Shown: in pieces, positions 21,876 to 33,900 of the stretch
Position numbering within the stretch: the first letter of the stretch is position 1
Layout of the letters: every line of letters begins with the position of its first letter
Source of the DNA: Emmonsiellopsis sp. PD_33
Lineage: Eukaryota; Ascomycota; Eurotiomycetes; Onygenales; Ajellomycetaceae
DNA length: 64,000 bases
Reading direction: 5' to 3'
Assembly: GCA_032988165.1 (NCBI GenBank)
Contig: JANTQF010000153.1
Span: 1-64,000, forward strand
The notes under the pieces: generated by a model
What the model was told of the DNA's origin: nothing
Seen by the model: only the letters and a program-made list of their open reading frames with translations
Database searches by the model: none
Position numbers and translations under genes: made by a program

Positions 21876-24094
21876 ATGGCGTCGGCGATATTCTTTCTGG
21901 ACCTCAAGGGCAAGGTACGATGAATACAGGCAGATACGAGTCGGGATTTAATGAGGATCTGTCTACATGCTGCCACGCTTGCTCTCGGGAATACTCGTGC
22001 TGACGGTTCTTTGTTGGTAGACCCTTTTGGCCCGTAACTATAGGGGAGACATTCCCATGTCCGCGGTGGAGAAGTTCCCCATCCTCCTCAGCGAAGCAGA
22101 AGAGGAGAGCTCTGCTGTTCCCCCGTGCTTTTCTGATGAGGGCATAAACGTACGTGTGCTGGTTGCTGCTGGTTATCCCCCGCCCTGGCGGCCACCTTCC
22201 CCGCCATCCGTCCACCCCGCTGATGGCGCCCGCGTTCGCTCTTATACTTACTGAACCACGATTACGATAGTATCTTTATATCCGCCATAGCAACCTCTAT
22301 CTTCTCGCTTTAACGAAACGAAACACAAATGCCGCTGAAATCCTTCTATTCCTACACAAGATCGTCGAGGTCTTCACCGAGTACTTCAAGGAGTTGGAGG
22401 AAGAGAGTATCAGAGATAACTTCGTCATTATTTATGAATTGCTTGATGAGATGATGGACTTTGGCTATCCACAGACGACGGAGTCCAAGATATTGCAGGA
22501 GTATGTGACCCGATATCTTTGGAACCTCCACATCCCCCTCGTATTCCCCGTGGGGTCCTAATCTAACCTCTGATTTAGGTACATCACCCAAGAATCACAT
22601 AAACTAGAGATCCAAGCTCGACCCCCGATTGCTGTAACAAATGCCGTGTCTTGGAGAAGCGAAGGAATCCGATATCGTAAGAATGAAGTTTTCCTTGACG
22701 TGGTCGAATCGCTCAATCTTCTTGTGTCAGCCAATGGCAACGTCCTTCGATCCGAAATCCTGGGGGCGATCAAGATGAAGTGTTATTTGAGTGGGATGCC
22801 CGAATTACGACTAGGTTTGAACGATAAAGCAATGTTTGAAACGACAGGGAGGGCGACGAGAGGAAAGGCGGTTGAGATGGAGGATGTCAAGTTCCACCAA
22901 TGCGTCCGGTTATCCCGGTTCGAAAATGACCGCACAATCAGCTTCATCCCCCCTGACGGGGAATTCGAGTTGATGAGCTATAGGTTGAACACCCAGGTGA
23001 AGCCCCTCATATGGGTGGAATGTTTGGTGGAGTCTCATTCTGGTTCACGAATTGAATATATGCTCAAGGTAAGCACATGCCAAGCAATTTTGATAAAGCC
23101 AATGGCCTGCATCTCTTTTCGTCCCATCAGAATTTGGAATCTCACCGTTACATTAGGCTAAAGCGCAATTCAAACGCCGGAGTACCGCCAACAACGTGGA
23201 GATTTTGGTTCCAGTCCCAGAAGACGCAGATTCCCCGCGATTCCGGACCAATATAGGATCCGTCCACTATGCCCCAGAGAAGTCCGCCATAATATGGAAA
23301 ATCAAACAATTTGGCGGAGGAAAAGAGTTTCTCATGCGTGCGGAGTTAGGATTACCTTCGGTGAAGGGCGATGATGAATTGGGAGGCGGTATGACTGGTG
23401 GCTTCGGAGGTAGTATGGGTGGTACCGGGCAGGGCGCAAAAGGAAAACGGCCCATCAACGTCAAGTTCGAGATTCCATACTTCACAACAAGTGGAATCCA
23501 AGTCCGCTATCTGAAAATCATCGAGCCAAAGGTGAGTGACTTGCCACTCCTATTTCTTTTCTTTTTTTAGGACTTCTCTCTTCTACCTTCCCGTTCTCTC
23601 CGTCGTCCCCGCAATGGTTTATTTGCTTTTTCTGCCCTCCACGTTTATCACGACCTGCCCAAATTGGGCCGCCTGCATGCAAAACTCTCCTTTCTCCTAT
23701 CTGAGTGGTGCATGGGGCATCATCCAACCTCCATGCCAAGGATTCTCCCCTCTACATCGCGCCCCCCTCCATGCATCTTCCTTCGGCCCAAGTTGACCCT
23801 CACAATCCGCCGGACATGCTCGAGCTTCGCTTCCGCATATTCCTACTCGCAACATCCTCATTACCAAGCCCTAATATACCCCAAGAAGGCCAGGGGGCTC
23901 GCTTAATTTACCTCCTCGTCGATTTCTACCTTCCCCCAATTCCGCTCCTTCCGACTCATTTCCTTTTATTCATTATTCTCTGGCATCAACTGACTAAAAT
24001 GTTCTTCTAATAGCTCCAATACCCATCCCTCCCATGGGTCCGATACATTACTCAATCAGGAGATATCGCTGTCCGTCTGCCAGATGTGCAATGA
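21876..24094 (+). CDS. apm1: AP-1 clathrin adaptor complex mu subunit
   Basis: Medium subunit of the AP-1 adaptor that selects tyrosine-motif cargo for clathrin vesicles at the trans-Golgi network and endosomes. Six exons fit: 21876-21914, 22021-22149, 22271-22500, 22579-23068, 23157-23531 and 24014-24094, giving 447 residues. The N-terminal longin/sigma-like domain begins MASAIFFLDLKGK and runs through HSNLYLLALTKRN to FGYPQTTESKILQEYI. The mu-homology domain begins at VSWRSEGIRYRKNEVFLDV and includes LSGMPELRLGLND, CVRLSRFENDRTISFIPPDGEFELMSYR (split over the text here) and the end VRYITQSGDIAVRLPD. A glycine-rich loop (GGGMTGGFGGSMGG) is inserted in the C-terminal half, as in other filamentous fungi. 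The last intron is 482 nt, much longer than the others. Confidence 0.95.
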
Positions 24095-25568
24095 TGTAAT
24101 CCATCCATCCATGATCGTTTTTCAAACTTAGCCTATATACCGCCCAAGCATTAGCACTACTCCTATTGAGATGGCAAACATGAATATCTTCTTCTACAAT
24201 CCAATGAATTATAATTTCCTTCCCTCCCCACATTCTCTCCCCATCTGGCGCGTCCCCCGTCCCCCACCCCCACGAAGCAAAAAGCCCAATAGCCGACCAG
24301 CCCATCAATGACGCACGCCAACTCGATGATCCATCCTCAAACCGGCCCGACCTCCCTCCCTCTCCACCTGCCTATCTATTATGCATGACGTACTGGTTGC
24401 GTTATGTTATGTGCTCGATGCATCATCACTTTGGCGCCTGTGATAGGTGCTTTGGCTTGAGGTCGTGTCGGTGTGAATTTTCCGGGCTTGTAGATAGATC
24501 ATCAAACTGGGCGCTAGTTTCTGGCTGTGCTGTGCTGTGCTTTGCTTTGCTAGACTAGGGTTCGTGTATGTATGTATGTATGTATGTCCGCAAGCATGGG
24601 ATTGGAGATTGATGATATGTTTCTGCTGCTGGCTACTGCTAGGGATGAGTAGGTAGGAAAATCTTAATCTTGTCAATTTTTTTTTACCCAGTCTCGACTC
24701 TTTGCTACCTTCTTACCTCATCGTCCCGCGGAGCGAAATATATTTGTTGCATGCGTTGCATTGCATAAATGCGCTTGCTGGGGATCTACAATGGAAAGGT
24801 AGTTTTTGACTACGTCGAGAGCTAGAGAGAGAGAGAAAGTCTCTGAATCCTTCGTTGTGCATTGCATTGCTCGTTTTTCATTCATACGAAATCCCCTCCT
24901 CCGTCTCGCGTAAATCTCAGCACCGTGAGAAGATTCGGGACAGAGAGGAAGGGTGAGTGAGTGATTTGTGGAGAATGCGTAGGGTGGAAATGATAGGCTG
25001 ATAGACGTGGCATTTTGGAAGCATTTTGGCGAAGCACAGATATTTAACTAACTAACTAACTAGACTAGCGGGATCTTTTAGGGCGAATTGCATGCATGAA
25101 ACATTCGAGCTTGCGGAGAGATGTCGTATCATGTATGCGTGTTGCGTTGGAAGGTTCATGACAGGGAAAAGTGTCGTATTTATGCAGAAGTGAAAAGTTA
25201 GAAGATAAAGAAAAAAAGAAAAGAAAATAATAAAAAAAGGCAAAACTAATAAATGGTAAACTGTAGAAGAAGCAAATAGGAAATCGGTAAACATAGAATA
25301 TAACGGGTGGATAGATAAAGGGGCGGGAATCCCCGCTTCTGCAGAATAACTCAAGACAGCCCTCCCGGTTTTCGACATTGAAGCGAGTGAAAATATCTAA
25401 GGCGTGATAAAGTTGTGGACGACGAAGGGAAAATAGGAGCCGTGGCTCTAAAAAGACCCATCGTTCTCTGCGAAGGGAAAAATTGTGCAAATCTGAATAG
25501 TTGGACGCTGTCTGCGGTCAACAATCGGACACTTTCTGTTGTGAGCGGGATGCATACAATATATTTGA
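24095..25568. other. Intergenic, no gene seen
   Basis: About 1.5 kb between the converging AP-1 mu gene and the unknown protein gene. Simple repeats (GTAT, GAGA, AACT units) occur. ORFs on the minus strand around 25050-25500 are Phe/Ser-rich and lack domain features. Confidence 0.55.
24565..24587. repeat. (GTAT)n microsatellite
   Basis: About five and a half copies of TGTA/GTAT, intergenic. Confidence 0.9.
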
Positions 25569-26417
25569 TCACGGCAAAATCAACGGTCCGCGAGATCCAT
25601 CTTGGTACGAAGAGAGCACCGCTTCGTGTCCGGGGAAGCATCGAATAGAGACGATGACACCGCGACCATGTACCTCTAGAACGTGTTAGTTATTCGCATG
25701 AATTAAAATCGGAAGCGCGGATTTCTCACTTTTGCCATTCCAAGTGTGGCTCTCCCATTCAGGGGGTTTGAAAGACTCGATAGCTTTAAACGGCCGGATG
25801 ACTTCCGCTTGATTCTCAGGGGCGGGGCCAGATAAAGCTGCGAATGCAATTATTAGGGCGAGGCTCCCTGCAAGAGCCGTTCTTGTGGTTGAAACGTTGA
25901 CCTGGTTGTAGTTGTAGCTCTCTGGGACGAGTTGTGGGATCCATTTAACCGATCCTGGGGCGGCAAGGACGTTGTGCTCAGCATCAAATTTCATGACTGA
26001 TATTGGCCATCTGTTTCTGTTATCGGCTTCAATATGGTTAAACATCACTCTCCGCCAGCCGTATCGTGCGTCTTTCGTTCTGACTATCTGCTCAACGCTT
26101 TCCGCTCTGCAGTCAAACGGAACTCCAAGGAAATGGCTCGTTTCGGAATTATAAAAGAGAGAACATTCTTGAAATCTGACACCAGGGGTTGTTTGGTGAT
26201 TGTTTGGTGGACAAGAGGATATGCGATCAGTGTCCCACTTACACCATCCAGTTGTACCAGTGATAGTGATCGCCTCTGGAATCGTGGGTGGGCTCCAGGT
26301 CTGCATTGCGTCACGAATTTCCTCTTGGACATCATTATTCGGTTTAACAAAGTCGACATTGAAAAAAAATTTCAAATACTGATAGTTAGCGGGGGGGATC
26401 GTAGGCGTCGCAGACAT
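25569..26417 (-). CDS. Unknown protein with one hydrophobic segment
   Basis: I do not recognise the family. The main exon (26417-25730) encodes 229 residues beginning MSATPTIPPANYQYLKFFF. A second exon (25675-25569) is likely: the donor GTGAGA, the branch-like CTAAC and the acceptor TTCTAG flank a 54-nt intron, and joining gives a 264-residue protein whose end reads KVHGRGVIVSIRCFPG and then about 20 more residues. Without splicing the frame stops soon after the donor. Four cysteines lie between residues 58 and 102. One hydrophobic stretch (TALAGSLALIIAFAALSG, about residues 185-202) could be a membrane anchor; there is no N-terminal signal peptide. A GTAAGT at about 26250 with an acceptor 67 nt on would break the frame, so it is probably not used. 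It may be lineage-specific. Confidence 0.55.
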
Positions 26418-29400
26418 CTTCTCTTGCTGAGTCCCGTACGAGTTACTGAATGAAAGGCAGTTGACGTTCGGCTTTGCTATGATGTGATGGATGAGCTCAA
26501 AACCGGAATACGAAAGAGAGGGAATAACTAAATAAACTCACCACAGTTTCAGTTCCAAATGTAGACAACGAAAGACCCCAAGAGAGAGCAATCTCGATTG
26601 AGACCGCGGCCGTAAGGATGTTCGGTACACTTTCAAGCAATCCGGTTTCGGTATATGGATTTTCTGATGTAGAAGGTCATGACAGAGCTAGATTTCGGGA
26701 GTTAAAAGGATATCGTTGACCTTTAATTCTTCGCTAGAACCTGGTGCTCTGGTCGAAAATGCGGACAGAATGAAATTATGACATGGCCAAGGATCATTTC
26801 ACGATAGAACTCAGTGTGTCCAACCGATGCCAGCTGTTCACCTCCGCTCCTTCCTGTGAACAGCATTTGACACGAGGGATAGACAGAACTGCGTGGCTAC
26901 CCGACGACATCTTCGAACCTAGAAACATAAGGACGACAGAACGGCGGTGACAATCGAATCCTGGAGTCTGTATCCGATCAGGTTTTTGACTGGTTGGCCT
27001 CCTCTTACCCACGCTAATTAGGTGCCAATGGATGAAACAACAACAACTTTGGTGGAAGCGGAGAGTAGGGCGCCAGAGAAAGACCGAGAGAAATCAGCAT
27101 TGGGGGCTGGTTGGCAAACAGCGCCAAATACGTGGAAGCAGAAGGACCGCCTTGAGTGGAATCCGAAGATGATCCGGCAACTGTGAAAGGAGGAAGAAAT
27201 TATGCAAAGACTCCACAGGTTCTGTAGATTAGTCCCCAAGATTAGACCTTTGGTAGAGGGAGTGTCGCTTTGACCAAAACTTCTGGGAATGATGGGCTTG
27301 TTGAAGTTAGGGGCGGATTAATTCACAGTTCAACCCGCCAGCTGGCCAAGCGCTAGAGTCTTTCAACAGGTGCCAAACAGTTTTCAACTTGAAGTATTCC
27401 GGGCTATGTGATATGAAAATGACGTATAACCTAGAAGATTGGGGTAAAACCAAGCGCACTGGGAAATAAAACCCTAGAACTCGAAATGTAATCTCGGGCC
27501 ACAAAATATAACCATTGCTCAGTCGTTTTAACGCGTAAAGGGGCCTGGCTGACCTGGATATAAGATATGAGCAAATTCATAATAAAAGAGAACAAAATAA
27601 ATAGGATCGCAGAAGGGGAGAACGTCCTTGATATATCGGCTTGGAGGCAAACGCCCACAAAAAGAAAAGAGTCGAAATGTAGTCAAACTTGGCATGGAAC
27701 ATGCAGCATTCCTTGCTTATTTAGCTTGTTGCCTTTCTGTTGCCTTTTTGGACGTGTTCATCGACTTGTCACAGGTGTTTCGCCGACATGGACAGCCTTG
27801 GAGGGCAGAAGGCTCTTTCGTACATAGGCATCCACTGAGATGGGGTTATTGGGTCCCTTTCGCATGCCAGGTCACAAAGAATGGTCCAGATTTGAGCCGG
27901 AATGAGCACACATGGGAACCGGTGCAATAGAAGTTTGTGATTCTGGCGATACACCTTAAAAGCCCCCTTGGCCTGGGTGCGATCGTTGCGCTGCCCCCGG
28001 CATTGTATGTACGTACATTGCTTCACTCAAGTAGGGCCAGGGATGAAGATTTCCAAAGTTCCCTGACTGGTTTCATTGGCTGGGTGTATATCAAAACCTG
28101 GATTTCGTCGTGCTCCAGGAGCAATATGCTTTGGGTGTTAGGATGCCTAACATGTTAAACCTTCACATCCCATATTAGCCAATTTCTAAAATCGTGATCT
28201 GGATCAGGATGCTTCGTTATTTAGTCTGAAGGACCGAAAGGGGACAATCGGTACGTTTCAAGGCCTTGAGGGTTTCGTCCCGGATGAGGGAGCCAGCCCT
28301 ACTACGTTGCCTGTTGAGATATCAGCTCGCAGATATTTGACAATGGCTGATAACAGACCGTATATCATGTCTCTTCCTCTATAGATCGAGCTCTAGAGCC
28401 TGCTGATGAGGAATATCCCTGGTTGAAATTGGCCCGGAATAGGAGGCAGTCGCATGCATAAAGGCCAACTTCGTCGAACTCTGGGCCAGTGGAAGGCTTC
28501 AGGCCAATTTACAAAGTCCTGGGGGCGCACTAGATGTTGGGTAGACGAGAGGGACAACGTCTCTCCCGTCAATTGGCAGAGCCTCGAGGTGAGAGCGAGA
28601 AGAGCGATGTGAGGCGGTTGGGGCTACAAATTCGAGATGGACGAGGTTGACCTCGGAAGGCGTGGCCTTAACCGATTTCATCCACCAAACTCTTCCCAAC
28701 CCAATATCCAACTAACTTAACACGGCTCGACAACCTCCAATTCTCCTTGCCACCACAGACATCGTCCATCGCAGCCAAAATAAACTGCTATGAGGTGAAT
28801 ATGGCGCGGTACTGACGGATTATGCGCGTCCTTTTCCCCGCTATTGTTGCTACTGGTTGATATCTCTCCAGAACCGTTGATTGAAACGGAAGAACGAACC
28901 AAGCCTATCATCACTAGACGCGTCTTGCTTGCTCGCATCCGGCATGAAGCATGGCCTATTTATAACTTTATCTGCTTGTCGGCCTTACATACTGTCGTTC
29001 GAACTCGAATAATATAAGCTAAGATATCGTCCTTGCCGGACGCGATACGACGAGCAAGCTTTGATCGGAAAAACCTCGATTAATGCCTCTACTTGGGCAA
29101 ATTGACGCCCTGGACATATGACTGTATTCAGAGAGTCTACATGTGACCATTCTTTATTAGGATTGGTGCTTAACCGTTCCTCGCAAAATACTATCATTCG
29201 ATATCGCCAGATCCCGTTGAAATCGCTCGCACAAAAAACCGACCGGAGCAACTCGATTTAGGAATCCACCTCGTCATATTGGTGTATACTGACGGTGGCT
29301 TTATTCTCCTGCGTACGATTCCCAAACAGGGTGACAGCAGAGCATTTAAATCGCTACTTCGAAAGTGGAAATTTATCTAGTGCCGCCAGTATTCCGGACT

Positions 29401-29628
29401 TGGAAAATATTCTCTATTAAGGAACATACGTTTCAGGCAGTTAAAGAATGACATTGAACTTGATAGTGAAGGAAATAACCCAGAAAAGGGACCCAAAATG
29501 CACAGAAGGACAGACATAACCCAGAGGAATATGGACAAAATGAGGCCTAGCACCGAATGCCGTAACTAACGCTCGCAGGACAAAGCCACAATTCCATCTT
29601 GGACCCAAACTCTTTCTTCGCCGCTTAT
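26418..29628. other. Gene-poor region, 3.2 kb
   Basis: No ORF above about 100 codons with protein character on either strand, and no consistent spliced reading found. Composition is mixed with no obvious tandem or inverted repeats. Parts may be decayed sequence, but I cannot assign an element. Confidence 0.5.
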
Positions 29629-30423
29629 TTACATGACCTCGTTCCAGCAGTGGCCGCGGCCGAGTGCTTTATCACAATCGCTCCCTGGGAAGTTTCTCCA
29701 GGTCGATCCGTTTTTCTTGCAGTTTGAGAACCATCCGTTATAATCCATACAGATGTTATGGCGTCTCTTGCATTTGCCGTGGATTTTGTATCTGTCACTG
29801 CAGTTCTTCCCGCCATGGTTTTTCATGCATGATTTCTTTCCTCCGCGCTTGGAGAGCCGCCCGTGATGATCGTGATCGAGGACAAGTTTGACGCCAAAGT
29901 CATATACAAAGGAATTTCCGTACTGAGCATGCGGCTTAGGTGGGTTCTCGAGATAGATGATGCCATCTTTGATAATGTTACCCTCGACTCCGGAGACGTG
30001 TTCGGTCTTTTTTCTGCCCAGCACTGAGCAATCACCGTTTATCTTATGGAGATTGAGTTCTCCCAGATGGTTTGCCTCGTGGTGCTTGCCGTCATGTTCA
30101 ACCAAGGCCCCCTCCACTGGGAAATAGATTCTGAATGTACCCGTGGGCGGGTCGTAGAAATAGTTGTTGAGCTTTCCCCATTCGGTGGGATTGGTCTTAT
30201 AGTGTTGATTTAAATCTTCAAGCTCGTGTTCGGGAATCTGGACCTTCTTGAACCCGATCAATTTGATCGTATCGTTGGGGAGTGTATATGAGATGGAGTT
30301 GAGGAAGCGTTCCTCGAATTGGTTGAGATCGCGCTCAGCAAGTTGAGCTGCGTTGACGGAGCCCGCTGAGAAGACAAAGGTTGCTGCAAGAGATAGCAGC
30401 CGCGAAACCGACGACGGCTTCAT
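29629..30423 (-). CDS. Secreted prepro-protein with Kex2-type site and basic Cys-rich C-terminus
   Basis: I do not recognise the family. It is a single exon of 264 residues. A signal peptide covers residues 1-25 (MKPSSVSRLLSLAATFVFSA, cleavage near VNA/AQ). The middle region (26-191) is moderately charged, has one Cys (132) and ends in a His/Asp-rich stretch. A dibasic Lys-Arg at 192-193 in LSKR resembles a Kex2 processing site. The 71 residues after it are strongly basic with seven cysteines (199, 208, 218, 225, 235, 250, 259) and several Trp/Gly/Asn, the look of a small disulfide-rich secreted peptide. This layout is seen in fungal antimicrobial, killer-like and effector precursors, but no named toxin family can be assigned from sequence alone. 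The frame is intact, without introns, and sits in a gene-poor stretch. Confidence 0.75.
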   Translation of the reverse strand: MKPSSVSRLLSLAATFVFSAGSVNAAQLAERDLNQFEERFLNSISYTLPNDTIKLIGFKKVQIPEHELEDLNQHYKTNPTEWGKLNNYFYDPPTGTFRIYFPVEGALVEHDGKHHEANHLGELNLHKINGDCSVLGRKKTEHVSGVEGNIIKDGIIYLENPPKPHAQYGNSFVYDFGVKLVLDHDHHGRLSKRGGKKSCMKNHGGKNCSDRYKIHGKCKRRHNICMDYNGWFSNCKKNGSTWRNFPGSDCDKALGRGHCWNEVM

Positions 30424-30525
30424 GTTGGAAAGTATATATTCAAAATGAGACGGTGGTCTGGAGAAGGGAATGGGCTATAATGATATGTCTGGAGTCGACT
30501 GGTGATGAAGAAATTCGAAAAGGAG
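30424..30525. promoter_or_regulatory. Presumed proximal promoter of the Cys-rich secreted protein gene
   Basis: Immediate upstream DNA of the minus-strand secreted protein gene. On that strand ACTTTCCAACATG forms the start context, and an AT-rich TATAT stretch lies about 10-15 bases upstream of the ATG, too near to be a standard TATA box. The promoter must overlap the neighbouring candidate ORF if that ORF is real. Confidence 0.25.
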
Positions 30526-30987
30526 TCACTTCCTGCGGATCGTCTCCATCTTTATATGCTTCCTCGACATCTTTACTGGCGTCATCTTCATGGTCTGCAT
30601 CTTCTCGCAACTTGCAAGGCGCAAGTCTATCTTGAAACGCACACTGTACACGAGCATCTCTCCATTCTGATATCGTTTGGATGGACCAATAGTACCCAAG
30701 TTCGCCTTCGTCGGCCAAATCCAAGAAATATACACGAGACCGTTCCGTAAATCATTCAAGCTTAATTCAGAAAAATCCTGGTTTTTGACAGGTGCCGGCC
30801 AGTTCGTATTTGCTGTGCTGCGATACTGACTCTCATGAAGAAGCTCGCCCTGCACCGTGCACTGCCCAGCCGGGCTCAGCTTGCCCACACTTCCAAACAT
30901 TCGTTCCATGAAACACTCAACCGCGCGTCTGAAGAATCTGAGAAACCCGCTTGTGAATCTTGACACCAATCTATATAAAGAAGCCAA
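30526..30987 (-). CDS. Doubtful hypothetical protein, 153 residues
   Basis: I do not recognise this. An intronless frame of 153 codons on the minus strand begins MASLYRLVSRFTSGFLRFFR, an amphipathic basic N-terminus, continues with a mixed segment holding LRNGLVYISWIWPTKANLG, and ends in a Met/Lys-rich tail. Near its 3' end a second frame stays open with a strongly acidic run (Asp/Glu-rich, about 30640-30500), so an intron or frame change is possible. It lies about 100 bases upstream of the Cys-rich secreted protein gene on the same strand. It may be a real lineage-specific gene, part of that gene's leader, or chance. Confidence 0.35.
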   Translation of the reverse strand: MASLYRLVSRFTSGFLRFFRRAVECFMERMFGSVGKLSPAGQCTVQGELLHESQYRSTANTNWPAPVKNQDFSELSLNDLRNGLVYISWIWPTKANLGTIGPSKRYQNGEMLVYSVRFKIDLRLASCEKMQTMKMTPVKMSRKHIKMETIRRK

Positions 30988-33900
30988 GTATCCGGACGTT
31001 GCCGATCCATATCATATCCCCGCCATTCTACGCATTCATCCCGCTTCTGCACAGCTACCCCGCGACGAACATATACTTATTCCTGGTTTTGTCAACGCAA
31101 CCCCGGTCAGCATAACATAACACCGCCTGGAAAGGAGCAAACGGCCAGTTTCTAGATACGAAAAAGATCCCAGGAAAGGGACATTTTGCGCAGTCATTCA
31201 GAGAATGTCTCAATCGTTCTTCGGTACTGGCTGAAACCAAAGAGCAGACAAGCCATCCAAAACTTCAACCATGGGTGGAAACGCGAATACGGAGGCGCAT
31301 CGCCTCCACTATGAAAAGTAGCCCTTCTCTTCTTGAGAGCTGTTAGCAGGGCAGCCTGGAGGTCAACGTCAATATTAGAATGTCATCTTATTACTCTCTC
31401 AAGCTTGAAATCGCCCTTCGGATTGCCCTTGTCGATATTGTTCTTCTCATGTTCGTTTTCCGGGGCTGGCCGGTTTCAAAAGACTGAAGCTCTGTGTTGT
31501 GAGTGGCCTGATGTCTGCAGGTCAATTCTATAAATATTTTTCTTTGCGAGGGGCTTGCAGAAGTCGTTTGCTCCCCTTAGCAAACGAGCTGGGTAGAACA
31601 AGGGGAAGCCATTCTGCTGCGCTCCTGAATACGTCTGGACTCCCTGGTTCTGCCTTTGTTGATATGATGACCCTCTTGTGGATTCTCTCCCTGTGATTTG
31701 GTTCTGAAAGCGTGTGGTTAGAACTGTTGGCTGGTTCATATCCATGAATTCCCATGGTCGAGACTATGTCTTGATATCTGCATAAGGTATTTCCTCCAGC
31801 CTGCCGGAGGTTTCAGGATGATCTTAGCGTCAAACTATATCTATGTGATAATAGCCATGACCAGACAATCTTCGTCTGAGGTAACCAACCTTCTCATGAC
31901 CAAGCCCTATCTATCCCTGAATCTTTGCTCTCCTTTATACGGAGTATTTAGCTTTTGAAACACTCATTCGATTTTACGATGTTCGTACTCTTCTACCACT
32001 CGTGGGGATTTCTACCTGCTCAAAGCTGCGGTCATGCTAACGCACAAGCTTTAGTAACTCTGATTTCTGACAAGAGGATCACAGCCCACCATATCTGCCG
32101 TGGGATCTAGCAAAGATTGGACAGAGTAATTCCAAACATATACGGCTTTACTGGGGTTGTATAGTAAGTACATGCTGGGATAGATTGACTAATTACCTGC
32201 TGATATCCAGAATCCGTATCATTGATGGCTTGGAGATACCGGTGGACGGAAACCAGTTAGCATATTCCAATCCGAGGCTGTGATACGGGATTCTTATGAA
32301 GACCTCCGGCTTCTAGTATGTACTCCGTAAAACAGAACATTTAATTGCAACAGGAACCCACGGGCGTCTGTATTTGCCCTGCTGGCTATCAATGTTGGGT
32401 GGCACGTATCTACTCCACATTATCCTAGAACTGTTGGAGTTTCTCGTGTGGGTGTTCAGAGGAACGATATGGCGATATTCATAATTTGGAGTCTGGATGA
32501 TCCTCGGGCATTTGTTACTATATATAATGTTAAAAGCTTCCTAGCTCGATGTCAATTTTGACTCTTAAGCTCGGGTTAAATGAGTGCGTGCGAGCTGGCG
32601 GGAGGAGCTTTTTATCGCATTGCGTACATAGAAAGATCACTAATCACAGATAGATAATTAGTAAATAGGAAGTGATATACCCCGGGGAATCTTACCCCGG
32701 GGAAATAATTATCAAGGAGCTTTGCGCTCAGAGTTAATAGATCTCTGCCATCTGATAAGATTAACTACGACAGTCTATTTTAAGGCCCAATAACCTTAAC
32801 TAGATTAAACTTTGGGACCAGAAGGAATAGAAGGCACGTCCATTTCAGCCTCCCTCAACTAGTAAATCAGACGACGAACAACAAGTTTAACACTTGACTG
32901 GTATATCGTGTGATTCCCGTTTATAGCGGTTGCTCAATATTAAAGCTATCATCTGTTCCTAGCCGCGGGTGTAACGCGCATGGGTTTAGGGTTTCTTGCT
33001 GGTGCTGGGGGTTCCTAAGATTTTAGGCACATAGAATGTCCCTTGGCTGTGCACAGAAATTGGCGTCGGAGCTCATCTTATATGATAGAGCTGGGAAGCG
33101 AGAGTAAACGTATTTATATCGATATCTTTTTATGTTGAGTTTGGAGTTATGATTCTGTGGTTTGCTGGCAGAAGGGGAGATCGGAAATCGGCTTCACCAT
33201 AGGGCTGATATCAGTATGAGATTCGTGGACCATTCGCAAAAACTGTTAGTGATGTTTGACTCATATGTAGGCAATAAAAGTGGATTTCTGGATATAGTGA
33301 GGGTGATTATGGGAAATGGAGTATTTATGTGCAGCATAGCCAGGATGTTAATGATTATGATGATGAAGAATGGGGTTTAAAGACTCATGAAAATCCAAAA
33401 AGTTCAGAATCTGAGATGAAGATAGTGCCAGGAAGTATGATGCTACATACATTAATAGGATAGGTACTTTCAGCTATGAAAGCTAACCCATGAACTGCTT
33501 TAAAATAACAAAATTGGAAGATGTGTTGGCCATAGCAGACTGATTCTGACTGGGAAGGAACAATTAATGGTTGTCTGAGGATAGTAGAGCAATGAAGTTG
33601 TTGGAAGGTTGAAAAGTGGTGGGGTTGGTTTCTAGTAGTTCATGATACTGACACATGAAGGAGGAGTTAGTAGATGTCTGCCATATTGGATATAAATCTG
33701 GTGTACTACAGATGGAGCTTTACCAACATCTACTTGGCATGATAATGACACAGTTCAAGCCTGATTTCATCTAATAAGCTCCCTCACAAGACAATCACAA
33801 TCCTAAAGGCAGATACGAATATCCATGGTGGTTTGCTAAACGAGTGAAAGAAGCCCTGACCACCGATGAGATCTATATAAATATTGGAATCTGGTGGTGG

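Noticed and set aside
31333..33780. Search for an intact transposon or LTR pair
   Set aside because: No terminal repeats, transposase or reverse-transcriptase motif could be found by eye; only a vague decayed look remains.
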